DNA of 64,000 bases from Streptomyces sp. NBC_01471 (lineage in GTDB: Bacteria; Actinomycetota; Actinomycetes; Streptomycetales; Streptomycetaceae), in contig NZ_CP109450.1 in the NCBI RefSeq assembly GCF_041438865.1, positions 434,001-498,000 of the forward strand, given 5' to 3'. The notes below the pieces were generated by a model. It saw only the letters and a list, made by a program, of their open reading frames with translations, was not told the origin of the DNA and searched no databases. Both the position numbers and the translations under genes were made by a program. Each line of letters opens with the position of its first letter. The stretch's first letter is position 1. Of the stretch, positions 25,729 through 34,124 are shown piece after piece.

Positions 25729-26889
25729 TCATCGTCCCCGTCGGCCTGACGGCAGACCCGTCTGTACGGCTGGTCGGTAAGCCTGACCGGGGCGCAGCGT
25801 CCACGGCACCGGATCCGTGTTGGTCAGCCACCCGTCGGCGATCAGCCCGCCGACCACGAGGACCCGGAGCGCGCGCGGCTGCTTCCCCCAGCCCATCCCC
25901 TTGCACAGCTGCTTGAAGGACGGTCCGTGGCCGTGGTCCGCGCGGAACGCCGCAGCGAACTCCGCCGCGCGCGGGCCTCGGTCCGGCTGGGTCCTCTCCC
26001 ACTCGACGCAGGCGGAGCGCGTGTCCTCCCCCCGCTGGACGGGAACGGCCTTCCGCATGAACGCCTCCGCCACCCGCGCCGTGGAGAACGTGCAGAGCGG
26101 ACAGCCTTCGACGTTCTCGACGTGGCGGCGCAGGGCCGTACTCGCCCGAGCCTTCCAGTCGTCCCAACTCATCTGCTCCGAAGCCGAGTTGTTGCCAGCT
26201 CCGTGCGAAGGCGGTTGGCCGTCGGGTTCGAGGTAGCGTCCCGACAAGTGCCGTACGGCCTCGGAGAGCTGGTATCGGTCGCCCGCCAGCTCGGCCAGGA
26301 AGTTCTTGGCCAGCAGCTCCGGCAGGGCCGCGTGGCACTGTGCGGGGAGGCCGGCGGGAAGAATGCCGTCACGGTCGGACGTGCTGTACGCGGCCAGGAA
26401 CAGTGCGGCCAGCCTCGCCGATGAGGAAGTCTTCTTGACCGGTTTGGCGGCCAGGGTGCGGGTGGTCCATCCCGAGACCCGGGACCGCTTCGACTTGCCG
26501 AAGAGCAGGCTGCGGCCGGGGCGGGCTTCGCCGGAGAGCTCGGGCACGGTGACGGGCACGGGTGTGGACGGATCGCCAGCCAGCAGGTCCCCCTGCGGCT
26601 GCCACCCGAGGCCGGACAGCGCAACGAGGGCGCCCTCGGCATCGCCCAGGCGCAGGGCGCGCAGGTCCATTCCCGTCAGGTTGCCGGAGCCGTCCCGGGC
26701 GGCGCGGATGGCGATGACAGCGGCGAGCAGCTGTGCGTCGGATGATTCCCCCAGCGGAAGCGAACCCACGAAGGCCAGGAGACTGCGGGCCGCTTCCCCC
26801 TGACAGGGTGTCAGCAGGTGGGGCAGCGGCGCGCGCTGCGCCGTAGGCACGGCCGCGGCGATGGAAGGGGCGGGCAGAGTGTTCGGCAC
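25729..26889 (-). CDS. Hypothetical protein (386 aa)
   Basis: No family was recognised. The frame has strong Streptomyces codon bias and no competing gene. The protein is soluble. A basic, Ser/Lys-rich linker lies near residues 128-160, an ENVEGCPLC pair of cysteines near 263-270, and a C-terminal segment (PSFKQLCKGMGWGKQPRALRV) that could be a helix-turn-helix. A DNA-binding role is a weak inference. The GTG at 26889 is used, though AGGTGG lies too close for ideal initiation. It converges with the SnoaL-like gene. Confidence 0.6.
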   Translation of the reverse strand: MPNTLPAPSIAAAVPTAQRAPLPHLLTPCQGEAARSLLAFVGSLPLGESSDAQLLAAVIAIRAARDGSGNLTGMDLRALRLGDAEGALVALSGLGWQPQGDLLAGDPSTPVPVTVPELSGEARPGRSLLFGKSKRSRVSGWTTRTLAAKPVKKTSSSARLAALFLAAYSTSDRDGILPAGLPAQCHAALPELLAKNFLAELAGDRYQLSEAVRHLSGRYLEPDGQPPSHGAGNNSASEQMSWDDWKARASTALRRHVENVEGCPLCTFSTARVAEAFMRKAVPVQRGEDTRSACVEWERTQPDRGPRAAEFAAAFRADHGHGPSFKQLCKGMGWGKQPRALRVLVVGGLIADGWLTNTDPVPWTLRPGQAYRPAVQTGLPSGRRGR

Positions 26890-27112
26890 ACCACCTACAA
26901 CGTACGTGGATCGCTGAAGTCACCCCGGTGCGGTTGCCCGTAGTGGAATTCACAGCATGCCGCCAACCGGGCTCCGGGTCTGCCCGGCACGGCCAACGCG
27001 ACGTGAGGTCCGTCGGAGCGGTTCCCTCCGATTTTCGTCCGGTACGTGGCCGTACGGGAGAGACCCGGCTCCCCCCTGGTGAACCCGCGCGCTCTGACCG
27101 GATGCGCCGCTC

Positions 27113-27141
27113 CTGTACCGGTGCTGTACGCGCTGCTGTAC
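27113..27141. promoter_or_regulatory. Three CTGTAC direct repeats before the antitoxin gene
   Basis: CTGTAC occurs at 27113, 27124 and 27136, one helical turn (11-12 bp) apart, ending 10 bp from the antitoxin ATG. The last copy overlaps TACGGT (27139-27144), a -10-like box 6 nt from the ATG. Short repeats at this spacing suit ribbon-helix-helix dimers binding side by side. Confidence 0.55.
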
Positions 27142-27150
27142 GGTCGGGGT

Positions 27151-27399
27151 ATGTCGAAGCCAGTGACGATCCGGGTCGATGACGAGTTGCACATGTTGCT
27201 CAAGGAACGGGCCGAGGCCGAGGGAACCACGGTGACCGCGCTCATCACCCGTGCCGCACACGACGCTGTCCGCGACCCCCGTCTCGAAGGCGCCGCCGAA
27301 GTGTTCCGTGCGTTCGTCACCGACAACGCCGACGCGTTCGACAGTGCCTTCCCCGAGGACGCGCCGTCCTTGCTCGACGCATCGGGGCGGGCCGCCTGA
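27151..27399 (+). CDS. Ribbon-helix-helix antitoxin
   Basis: An 82-aa protein starting MSKPVTIRVDDELHMLLKERA, a typical RHH/CopG strand and helix, with GTTVTALITRAA as the second helix. The remaining half would bind the toxin. No good ribosome site is seen; the -10-like TACGGT puts the transcript start at the ATG, so it is probably leaderless. The toxin GTG is 1 nt after the stop, so the pair is cotranscribed and likely self-repressed through the CTGTAC repeats. Confidence 0.82.
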   Translation: MSKPVTIRVDDELHMLLKERAEAEGTTVTALITRAAHDAVRDPRLEGAAEVFRAFVTDNADAFDSAFPEDAPSLLDASGRAA

Positions 27400-27400
27400 G

Positions 27401-27772
27401 GTGGAGCTCCACGTCGACATCCGCTGGCTGCTGGAGCGCCAGGCGGAGGCCCTGCCGAAGCATCCGCACATCCACGACTTCTCCAGCCTGGTGGCAGCCG
27501 TCGGCCGGCACCGCGTCAACACCCCGAGGGTCGGCGCCACGGTCGACAACTCCTGGCGCGCCGCCGCTCTGATGCACGCCGTCATCCGGCTGCGTCCACT
27601 GCCCGCCCGCAACGCGTTGTTCGGCGTGGGCCTGGTCGTCGCGTACATGGACGCCGCCGGTGAAGGCATCGACGCCCCCTACGGCGCGCTGATCGACCTC
27701 GCCCGCGACATCGACACCGGCCGCTGCGACGCGTACGACGCGGCCGACCGCATCCGGTCCTGGCGGATCTGA
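27401..27772 (+). CDS. Doc/Fic-related toxin with degenerate active-site motif
   Basis: A 123-aa protein of the group usually annotated in Streptomyces as a Fic-family toxin component. The GTG at 27401 follows the antitoxin stop by 1 nt. The helical RAAALMHAVIRL region corresponds to the helix before the Fic motif. Where Doc has HxFxDGNKR, this protein reads LRPLPARNALFG, without the catalytic His or the GNxR loop. The fold assignment rests on context and on weak sequence resemblance, and activity by AMP or phosphate transfer is doubtful. Confidence 0.65.
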   Translation: MELHVDIRWLLERQAEALPKHPHIHDFSSLVAAVGRHRVNTPRVGATVDNSWRAAALMHAVIRLRPLPARNALFGVGLVVAYMDAAGEGIDAPYGALIDLARDIDTGRCDAYDAADRIRSWRI

Positions 27773-27819
27773 CCGCATCGGCGTCCCCGTCGCAGCGCAG
27801 GTGATGTCGGACAGAAGCG

Positions 27820-28038
27820 TCAGGCAGAAACGCCCTGCCGGCCGCCTCCTGTGACGTAGGACGTCAAGTCGCTGCCCAGGATCTCGGAGACGAGCCGGTG
27901 ACCGGCCTGGTTCGCCGGACCGGACGGCCTGTGCGGTCCGGATGCCGGACCCGAGTCCGCGGCCGCCGCGGCGGCGCTTCCCAGAACGGCCTGAGCGATC
28001 AGTGCACTTGCGGCCAGGAGCTTGGGGAACGTTCGCAT
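27820..28038 (-). CDS. Small secreted protein (72 aa)
   Basis: A 72-aa product with a classical signal peptide (MRTFPKLLAASALIAQAVLG, then an Ala-rich cleavage region near residue 27) and a short Pro/Gly/Ser mature part ending in a Gly-rich tail. AAAGG precedes the ATG at 28038. Size and signal resemble the many small exported Streptomyces proteins, but no chaplin, rodlin or SapB motif is present. Function unknown. Confidence 0.62.
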   Translation of the reverse strand: MRTFPKLLAASALIAQAVLGSAAAAAADSGPASGPHRPSGPANQAGHRLVSEILGSDLTSYVTGGGRQGVSA

Positions 28039-28350
28039 GCGACACGCCTTTCTTGGCAGAGGTCGGGACGGCGGGACACGGCCCGTGGCCCACCGCTGCC
28101 CGCGGGGAGACGTCCAACGGCGCCTCCGGGACGCCCGTTGGTGTCTGTTCGCCCGCGGTCTGCCTCCCAGTGTGTGCGCGTATTTCGCCGGGACCGGTCG
28201 CTGGGATTGGTCTCGGCACCTCGTTCACTCGAACGGGGCCGCGTGCTCTGCGCACGGTCACCCCCGGTCTCCACGTCAGAACGGCCACCGGGACGCACAC
28301 GCGGCGGTGTACACGAGAGACTGAAACACGCGGGCGCGAGACCGACGATC
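28039..28350. other. Intergenic stretch without a recognised gene
   Basis: It contains the upstream region of the small secreted gene. No ribosome-site-led frame with a recognisable product was found on either strand. Confidence 0.4.
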
Positions 28351-28469
28351 ATGGTGATAGCCGTGGACAGAGCAGGTGGCGGGGACGCCCTGCCGACGCT
28401 GGGCGAGTTCATCTCGCCCGCACCGCGCAGTTGCTCGGACTCGACCTGCGACACCTGGGCGACGCCTGA
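28351..28469 (+). pseudogene. XRE-type regulator N-terminal remnant
   Basis: ATG 28351 opens a frame reading ALPTLGEFIS, the usual lead-in of a common actinobacterial XRE-family regulator. Then, in the next frame, RTAQLLGLDLRHLGDA continues the first helix of that family before a TGA at 28467. The helix-turn-helix that should follow is absent. The match is short and needs one frameshift, so this is a tentative call. Confidence 0.4.
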
Positions 28470-28568
28470 GCGGCGCCGAGGGGCGGGGAACGCCGTGTCC
28501 ACCGACAATGGGGTATTCGGGCCCGGAGAAGGCGGCCGGGCACGCGGCACAGGGTGCGGAGGTGCGGC

Positions 28569-30626
28569 ATGGAGGCGAGCGGACAGCAGGAGCGAGCCAC
28601 CGGCGACACGGAGCGGACGGAGCGGCCTGGGCAGTCCGGTCAGCGGGACCGGGCCGCGCACGGCACGGTGGCCCATCAGCTGATCGCGGACCATCTGGTG
28701 GAGGGCCGGATGGAACCCGGGACCGAGATCGGGCTGCGGGTGGACCAGACCCTCACCCAGGACGCCACCGGCACGCTGGTCATGCAGGAGCTGGAGGCGC
28801 TCGGACTGGACCGGGTGCGCACCGAGGCGAGTGTGCAGTACGTGGACCACAACATCATCCAGACCGACGAGCGGAACGCCGAGGACCACGCGTTCCTCCG
28901 CTCGGCCGCCCGGCGCCTCGGCGTCTGGTACTCGAAGCCGGGCAACGGTGTGTCGCACCCCGTCCACATGCAGCATTTCGGCGTTCCGGGCCGGACACTC
29001 GCGGGTTCCGACTCGCACACCTGCGCCGCCGGGGCGCTGGGCATGTTCGCGGTCGGCACCGGGGGGCTGGAGGTCGCACTGGCCATGGCGGGCCGTCCGT
29101 TGCGCATCACCATGCCGCACATCTGGGGCGTCCGGCTGACCGGAGCCCTGCCGGAGTGGGTCAGCGCCAAGGACGTCGTACTGGAGATGCTGCGCAGACA
29201 CGGTGTGAAGGGCGCGGTGAACCGGGTCCTGGAGTACCACGGTCCGGGGCTGGCGTCGCTGTCCGCGATGGACCGGCACGTGATCGCCAACATGGGTGCG
29301 GAACTGGGCGCCACCACCACGGTGTTCCCCTCCGACGGTGCCGTACGTGACTTCCTGCGCAGCGAGGGCCGCGAGGACGTCTGGAGGCCCCTGCGGGCAG
29401 CGGACGACGCGGTCTACGACCTGGACGAGGAGATCGACCTCGCGGCGCTGGAGCCGCTCATCGCCCGGCCGACCTCGCCGGGCAATGTGATGCCCGTGCG
29501 CGAGGTCGCGGGCGAGCCGGTGGGGCAGGCGGTGATCGGCTCCTCCGCCAATCCCGGTCTGCGCGACTTCGCCATGGCGGCGGAGATGGTCCGCGGGCGG
29601 CAGACCCCGCCCTGGGTGAGTTTCGACGTCAATCCGACCTCACGGGAGATCCTCCAGGACCTCAGCCATTCCGGCGCGGTCTTCGATCTGATCGCGGCGG
29701 GGGCACGGATCCATCAGGCGGGCTGCCTGGGCTGTATCGGCATGGGCCAGGCACCGGCTGTGGGCCGCAACTCCCTTCGTACGTTCCCGCGCAACTTCCC
29801 CGGCCGTTCGGGTACCCAGGACGACGCGGTGTGGCTCTGTTCACCGGAGACGGCGACCGCCTCCGCGCTGAGGGGTGTCATCACCGATCCGCGCGACTGG
29901 GCGGCGGAGACCGGACTGGCGTACCCGGTCGTCGGGACGCTGCGGGCGGAGCCGGTCAACACCGCGATGCTCGAACCCCCACTGCCGCCCGATGAGGCTT
30001 CCCGCGTGGAGCTGGAACGCGGTCCCGGGGTCTCCGCGCTGCCCGAACTGGATCCGCTTCCGGACACCGTGTGCCTCCCGGTGCTGCTGAAGATGGGCGA
30101 CAACGTGTCGACCGACGAGATCTCACCGGCCGGCGCCAAAGCGCTGCCGTACCGCTCCAACATCCCGCGCCTCGCGGAGTTCACCTTCACCCGGATCGAC
30201 CCCGACTACCCGTCCCGCGCGGCGGACTGCCAGGACGCGGGCGGACACCTCGTAGTGGCCGGGGACAACTACGGGCAGGGCTCCTCCCGCGAGCACGCGG
30301 CGCTCACGCCCCGGTATCTGGGGCTGCGGGTGGTGATCGCCAAGTCGTACGCGCGGATCCACTGGCAGAACCTCGCCAACTTCGGTGTCCTCGCTCTCGA
30401 ATTCGACGATCCTGCCGACTACGACCGCGTCGAGCAGGGCGACGAGATCCGGCTGGAAGGTCTGCACGCGGCCCTCGCACCGGACGCCGAGCCGTCGTTG
30501 ACAGCCGTCAACGCCACACGGGACGAGAGCTACCGGGTACACCACCGGCTGCCGGACCACCGGCGCCGGACCGTCCTGCTCGGCGGCATCATTCCGGCGG
30601 TGGCGGCGGAGGAGGCCGGGCGCTGA
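28569..30626 (+). CDS. Aconitate hydratase (single-chain, ~685 aa type)
   Basis: A [4Fe-4S] enzyme interconverting citrate and isocitrate, or a close homologue acting on related hydroxy acids. Cluster ligands are in SDSHTCAAGALG and GCLGCIGMG. The swivel domain follows from about residue 530 with GDNYGQGSSREHAAL and the active-site Ser/Arg. It is shorter than the ~900-aa main actinobacterial AcnA, so it is probably a second enzyme. The ATG at 28569 has GGAGG 7 nt upstream. Its region 30219-30263 is partly copied in the downstream intergenic DNA. Confidence 0.88.
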   Translation: MEASGQQERATGDTERTERPGQSGQRDRAAHGTVAHQLIADHLVEGRMEPGTEIGLRVDQTLTQDATGTLVMQELEALGLDRVRTEASVQYVDHNIIQTDERNAEDHAFLRSAARRLGVWYSKPGNGVSHPVHMQHFGVPGRTLAGSDSHTCAAGALGMFAVGTGGLEVALAMAGRPLRITMPHIWGVRLTGALPEWVSAKDVVLEMLRRHGVKGAVNRVLEYHGPGLASLSAMDRHVIANMGAELGATTTVFPSDGAVRDFLRSEGREDVWRPLRAADDAVYDLDEEIDLAALEPLIARPTSPGNVMPVREVAGEPVGQAVIGSSANPGLRDFAMAAEMVRGRQTPPWVSFDVNPTSREILQDLSHSGAVFDLIAAGARIHQAGCLGCIGMGQAPAVGRNSLRTFPRNFPGRSGTQDDAVWLCSPETATASALRGVITDPRDWAAETGLAYPVVGTLRAEPVNTAMLEPPLPPDEASRVELERGPGVSALPELDPLPDTVCLPVLLKMGDNVSTDEISPAGAKALPYRSNIPRLAEFTFTRIDPDYPSRAADCQDAGGHLVVAGDNYGQGSSREHAALTPRYLGLRVVIAKSYARIHWQNLANFGVLALEFDDPADYDRVEQGDEIRLEGLHAALAPDAEPSLTAVNATRDESYRVHHRLPDHRRRTVLLGGIIPAVAAEEAGR
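30219..30263. repeat. Parent copy of a 45-bp dispersed repeat inside the aconitase gene
   Basis: This stretch of the aconitase swivel-domain coding sequence recurs at 30727-30770 with a single-base deletion as the only difference. Confidence 0.85.
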
Positions 30627-30726
30627 GGGGCGCGGGCTCGCGACCGGCTCACCGGCATCGCGGAGCCGGACCGGCGCCAGGCCCCTGCGCCACTGCTGCC
30701 CTGACGCGTTGACGATCCGTGGCCGT

Positions 30727-30770
30727 GCGGCGGACTGCCGGACGCGGGCGGACACCTCGTAGTGGCCGGG
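30727..30770. repeat. Displaced 44-bp copy of aconitase coding sequence
   Basis: It is identical to 30219-30263 except for one missing base, and lies 100 bp past the aconitase stop, in the gap before the TetR gene. It is non-coding here. Confidence 0.85.
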
Positions 30771-30798
30771 CGGCGCACAGCTCCTCCTCACGGCTTCG

Positions 30799-31572
30799 TC
30801 ACTCTTCGAGGCGGCGGTTGCGTGGCGGGGCCAGCCCCTGCAGCAGCAGGGTGAGGGTGAAGGTGAACCGGTCGTGTCCGATGCCTGAGGTGAGCTCCCG
30901 CGCATGGGCGACGGTATGGGGGAACTGGTCTGGCGGCAGCATCCGGAGCCGCTCCGTGATTTCGGCGCGGTCGATCACACGGCCGTCGGCATCCTCGCTC
31001 TGCTGCCGGGCCGCGGATGCCTCCAGGCAGTAGCCCGTGATGTAGAGGAAGGCCGCGTCGCTGGTCCACGCCGCCTGCCGGGCGGGCGCGTCACTGGCGA
31101 GCAGGATCGCGAGCATCCCCTCGCCGACCCGCAGAGTGGCCAGATCGGCGGGCACCACGGTGAGAGCGGCCTGCGCGATACCGGGGTAGCGCAGAAACTG
31201 ATCGCGCAGCTGTGCGCACACGTCCATGAACTGGTCCCGCCAGCACGCGGGGTCCGGTGCGGGAAGAGTGACCTGGGAGCACAGCCTGCCGATAAGCAGG
31301 TCACCGAGCTCCGCCCTGTTGCGCACGTGCGCGTACAACGACGCGGGGCCGGTCCCGAGCCTCGTCGCGACCACGCGCATCGTCAGGTCCTCGAAGCCGC
31401 CCGCCTCGATGGCCCCGAGAGCGGCGTCGATGATGCGCTCCACCGTGATGGGGGTCTTCTCCCGGCCGGCGGCCCGGCGCGCTCCGGTTTCCGAGTCGGC
31501 CTTCCTGGCCGAGATCAGCGCCGCCCACTGATCCCGGGAGATTGCGTCACGCACTGCCCGTCGTCCTGCCAC
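30799..31572 (-). CDS. TetR/AcrR-family repressor
   Basis: A 257-aa regulator with an N-terminal extension of ~40 residues, a TetR helix-turn-helix at residues ~45-90 (TMRVVATRLGTGPASLYAHV), and a TetR_C-like ligand domain as in the tetracycline repressor class. The GTG at 31572 is 6 nt from TAGAGT (31584..31579), so it is probably leaderless. It is divergent from a flavin monooxygenase of the Tet(X) superfamily, with paired operators between, so it likely represses that gene. Confidence 0.85.
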   Translation of the reverse strand: MAGRRAVRDAISRDQWAALISARKADSETGARRAAGREKTPITVERIIDAALGAIEAGGFEDLTMRVVATRLGTGPASLYAHVRNRAELGDLLIGRLCSQVTLPAPDPACWRDQFMDVCAQLRDQFLRYPGIAQAALTVVPADLATLRVGEGMLAILLASDAPARQAAWTSDAAFLYITGYCLEASAARQQSEDADGRVIDRAEITERLRMLPPDQFPHTVAHARELTSGIGHDRFTFTLTLLLQGLAPPRNRRLEE

Positions 31573-31578
31573 GACGCC

Positions 31579-31632
31579 ACTCTACCCGTTGACGAACAAT
31601 GATCCCCGACGGAACAATGTTCGTCGTAGAGT
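31579..31632. promoter_or_regulatory. Divergent promoter region with two TetR operators
   Basis: GAACAATGATC (31594-31604) and GAACAATGTTC (31612-31622) are near-identical palindromes 18 bp apart, flanked symmetrically by TAGAGT boxes: 31584..31579 for the TetR gene and 31627-31632 for the monooxygenase. Binding would block both promoters. Confidence 0.65.
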
Positions 31633-31662
31633 GGAGAGCGAACCAACCCGTAAGGAATCACC

Positions 31663-32799
31663 ATGACGACCTCGGTCTCGATCATCGGCGCCGGCCTCGG
31701 CGGGCTCACGCTCGCCCGGATCCTGCACCTCCACAACATCCCCGCCACCGTCTACGAGGCGGAGAAGTCCGCAGACGTCCGCACCCAGGGAGGACAGCTC
31801 GACCTCCACGAAGACGACGGCCAGCTCGCCCTGGAGATGGCCGGGCTCACCGAGGAGTACCGCTCGATCATCCACCGAGGCGGCGGAGCACGACGTGTCG
31901 TCAACGAGCAGGGCCGCGTCGTCGTCGACCGGCCGGACGTCGGCTCCCTGGCACGGCCGGAGACACTGCGCGGTGACATCCGCCGGATCCTGCTCGAATC
32001 GCTGCCGCCCGGCACGGTGCGATGGGGCAAGAAGCTCGTCTCGGCAAACGCCGTCGGAAACGGACGACACCGGCTGTCGTTCATGGATGGATCGTCGGCC
32101 GTGTCCGATGTCCTCGTGGGCGCCGACGGGGTCTGGTCCAAGGTCCGGGCGCTCCTGTCGGACGAGCGGCCGGTGTACTCAGGCATGAGCTACGTCGACA
32201 CCTACCTGCACGAAGTCGGCACGGCCCACCCGCGCGTGGCCGGCCTCGTCGGGAACGGCGCCCTGTACGCCCTGGTCCCGGGCAAAGGATTCCTCGCCCA
32301 CCGTGAAGCCGGTGATGTCGTCCACACCTACGTCGTACTGCACCGCCCGGTGGAGTGGTTCGACGCGATCGACTTCACCGACGCCCCGGCGGCGAGGGCA
32401 CGGACGGCGGCAGAGTTCGAGGGCTGGGCACCGGAACTGCTGGCCCTGATCACCGACGGCGAGTCCGCCCCCGTCCTGCGCAGCATCTACGAGCTGCCGG
32501 ACGACCATCGCTGGGAGCGGGTCCCCGGCGTCACACTTCTCGGCGACGCGGCACACGCGACCGTACCCGGAGGGGACGGAGCCAATCTCGCGATGCTCGA
32601 CGGCGCCGAGCTCGGTACGGCGATCGCAGCCCACCCCGACGACATCGAGCAGGCCCTCGCCGACCACGAGAGCAGAATGTTTCCCCGGAGCCAGGAGGCG
32701 GCTGCCGCCGCCCACCGCACCATCGACTTCATCTTCGGCGCCAACGCCCCCGCCGGGGTCATCAGCCTGTTCTCAAAAGGCGAAAACACGTCCGCCTGA
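31663..32799 (+). CDS. FAD-dependent monooxygenase, Tet(X)-superfamily
   Basis: A 378-aa class A flavoprotein hydroxylase: N-terminal GxGxxG (SIIGAGLGGLTLARIL), the middle GADGVWSKVR (DG motif) and the C-terminal GDAAHATVPGGDGANLAMLDG (GD motif). The order and spacing match the Tet(X)-like group that hydroxylates tetracyclines and other aromatics. AAGGA precedes the ATG. Its regulator is the divergent TetR protein. Whether it inactivates tetracyclines or acts on an endogenous polyketide cannot be decided from sequence. Confidence 0.87.
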   Translation: MTTSVSIIGAGLGGLTLARILHLHNIPATVYEAEKSADVRTQGGQLDLHEDDGQLALEMAGLTEEYRSIIHRGGGARRVVNEQGRVVVDRPDVGSLARPETLRGDIRRILLESLPPGTVRWGKKLVSANAVGNGRHRLSFMDGSSAVSDVLVGADGVWSKVRALLSDERPVYSGMSYVDTYLHEVGTAHPRVAGLVGNGALYALVPGKGFLAHREAGDVVHTYVVLHRPVEWFDAIDFTDAPAARARTAAEFEGWAPELLALITDGESAPVLRSIYELPDDHRWERVPGVTLLGDAAHATVPGGDGANLAMLDGAELGTAIAAHPDDIEQALADHESRMFPRSQEAAAAAHRTIDFIFGANAPAGVISLFSKGENTSA

Positions 32800-33130
32800 G
32801 CCAGTACGGCACCGCCCGGCCCGCTGTCTGCCACCTTCTCCGGCGCCCGGCACCTGCCTTCCCGCACTGCCCGTGGTCAGTGCCACACCGGTCACAGCAT
32901 GCGCGAACCCCCTTCCGGCCCGGTGGCGTTCGGCCTCGCCGAGGGCGCTGCGGACGGTACGCCGGAGCTCACACACGGCATCCGTCATCCGACGATTTCC
33001 GATGCCGGATGACGGGACACGGCGAACCGCGGTGTCCCGCAAGGCCTTCTCGGCGATCGGGCCGTTGAGCGTCACCGGCGCGCTCCGTCCAATCCACACA
33101 TGGAGGCCCGGCCCTGTTGATAATGACGCT
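32800..33130. other. Intergenic stretch without a recognised gene
   Basis: No credible ribosome-site-led frame was seen. GATAAT at 33119-33124 is a candidate -10 for the following protease. Confidence 0.4.
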
Positions 33131-33985
33131 GTGGCTCCCAAGGACAGGAAAATCCTGGCGCCCCTGACGCTCGCCGTCGTCGGGGCACTTGTGCTGCTCG
33201 GTTACGCCTCGCAGGCCGAGACCAGCAGCGCCCAACGGCACGTCGGCGACAGCACCGGAATGCCGGGTGCGGAAGTGACCGATCAGGACCAGTCACCTTC
33301 GGCGCCGGTCGGTGACGGCACCGCGTACACCCCGCTCAGAACGCAGCAGAACGCCCGCGTGGGCGCGCTGTTCCAGAAGGACGACACCGGTGATCACTTC
33401 TGCACCGCGAGTGTCGTCGCGAGTCCGGGGCGGAACATGCTGATCACCGCCGCCCACTGCGCCTTCGGCGGTGACGGCACACCCAAGGACGACCTCGTCT
33501 TCGCCCCCGCCTACCGGGCCGGCGAGAAGCCCGCCGGTCTGTGGAAAGTGAGAAGGGCCGTGGCGGACGACCGCTGGGCCAGGAACGCGAACCAGGACCT
33601 CGACGTCGCCTTCCTCCTCCTCGACAGCAACGACGGCAAGCAGATCCAGGACGTCCTCGGCGGTAACACGCTCGGCATCAGCCAGGGCTTCCACAACAGG
33701 GTCAAGGTGACCGGCTACCCCAACAACAGGGATACGCCGATCTCCTGCCGCAACCGCACCACGCGGCTCAGCGCCACGCAGATGCGTATCCACTGCACGA
33801 ACTTCGCCGGCGGTACGAGTGGCAGCCCCTGGGTCACCGACGGCACCTCGAACACGCCCGCCGGCACGGTGATCGGCGTCCTGGGCGGTTACGAACGCGG
33901 TGGCGACGAGGACGACGTGTCGTACGCGTCCTACTTCAGCAACGACATCGCCGAGCTCTACCAACAGGCAAAGAGCGAGGACTGA
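33131..33985 (+). CDS. Secreted trypsin-like (V8-type) serine protease
   Basis: A 284-aa S1-fold protease with an N-terminal hydrophobic anchor or signal (LAPLTLAVVGALVLLGYA). The triad is His in LITAAHC, Asp in NQDLDVAFLLL and Ser in GGTSGSPWV, resembling the glutamyl endopeptidase/V8 group. The GTG at 33131 is 6 nt from GATAAT, so it is probably leaderless; the longer open frame upstream lacks coding features. The mature enzyme acts outside the cell or on its surface. Confidence 0.85.
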   Translation: MAPKDRKILAPLTLAVVGALVLLGYASQAETSSAQRHVGDSTGMPGAEVTDQDQSPSAPVGDGTAYTPLRTQQNARVGALFQKDDTGDHFCTASVVASPGRNMLITAAHCAFGGDGTPKDDLVFAPAYRAGEKPAGLWKVRRAVADDRWARNANQDLDVAFLLLDSNDGKQIQDVLGGNTLGISQGFHNRVKVTGYPNNRDTPISCRNRTTRLSATQMRIHCTNFAGGTSGSPWVTDGTSNTPAGTVIGVLGGYERGGDEDDVSYASYFSNDIAELYQQAKSED

Positions 33986-34064
33986 GCCGGCCGGGCCCGG
34001 CGCGGTGCGAATCGCCCAGGTGCCGTGCCAGGCGTCGCGGGACCGCGAAGACCGGCCGGACGGG

Positions 34065-34101
34065 GCCTGAGGGGCGGACCGAACCGGTCCGCCCCTCAGG
34101 C
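34065..34101. terminator. Bidirectional terminator
   Basis: A perfect 17-bp stem (34065-34081 with 34085-34101) with a 3-nt loop, between the convergent protease and IclR genes. Confidence 0.8.
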
Positions 34102-34124
34102 GTGGGGCCGCAGCCTCCGGCTCC

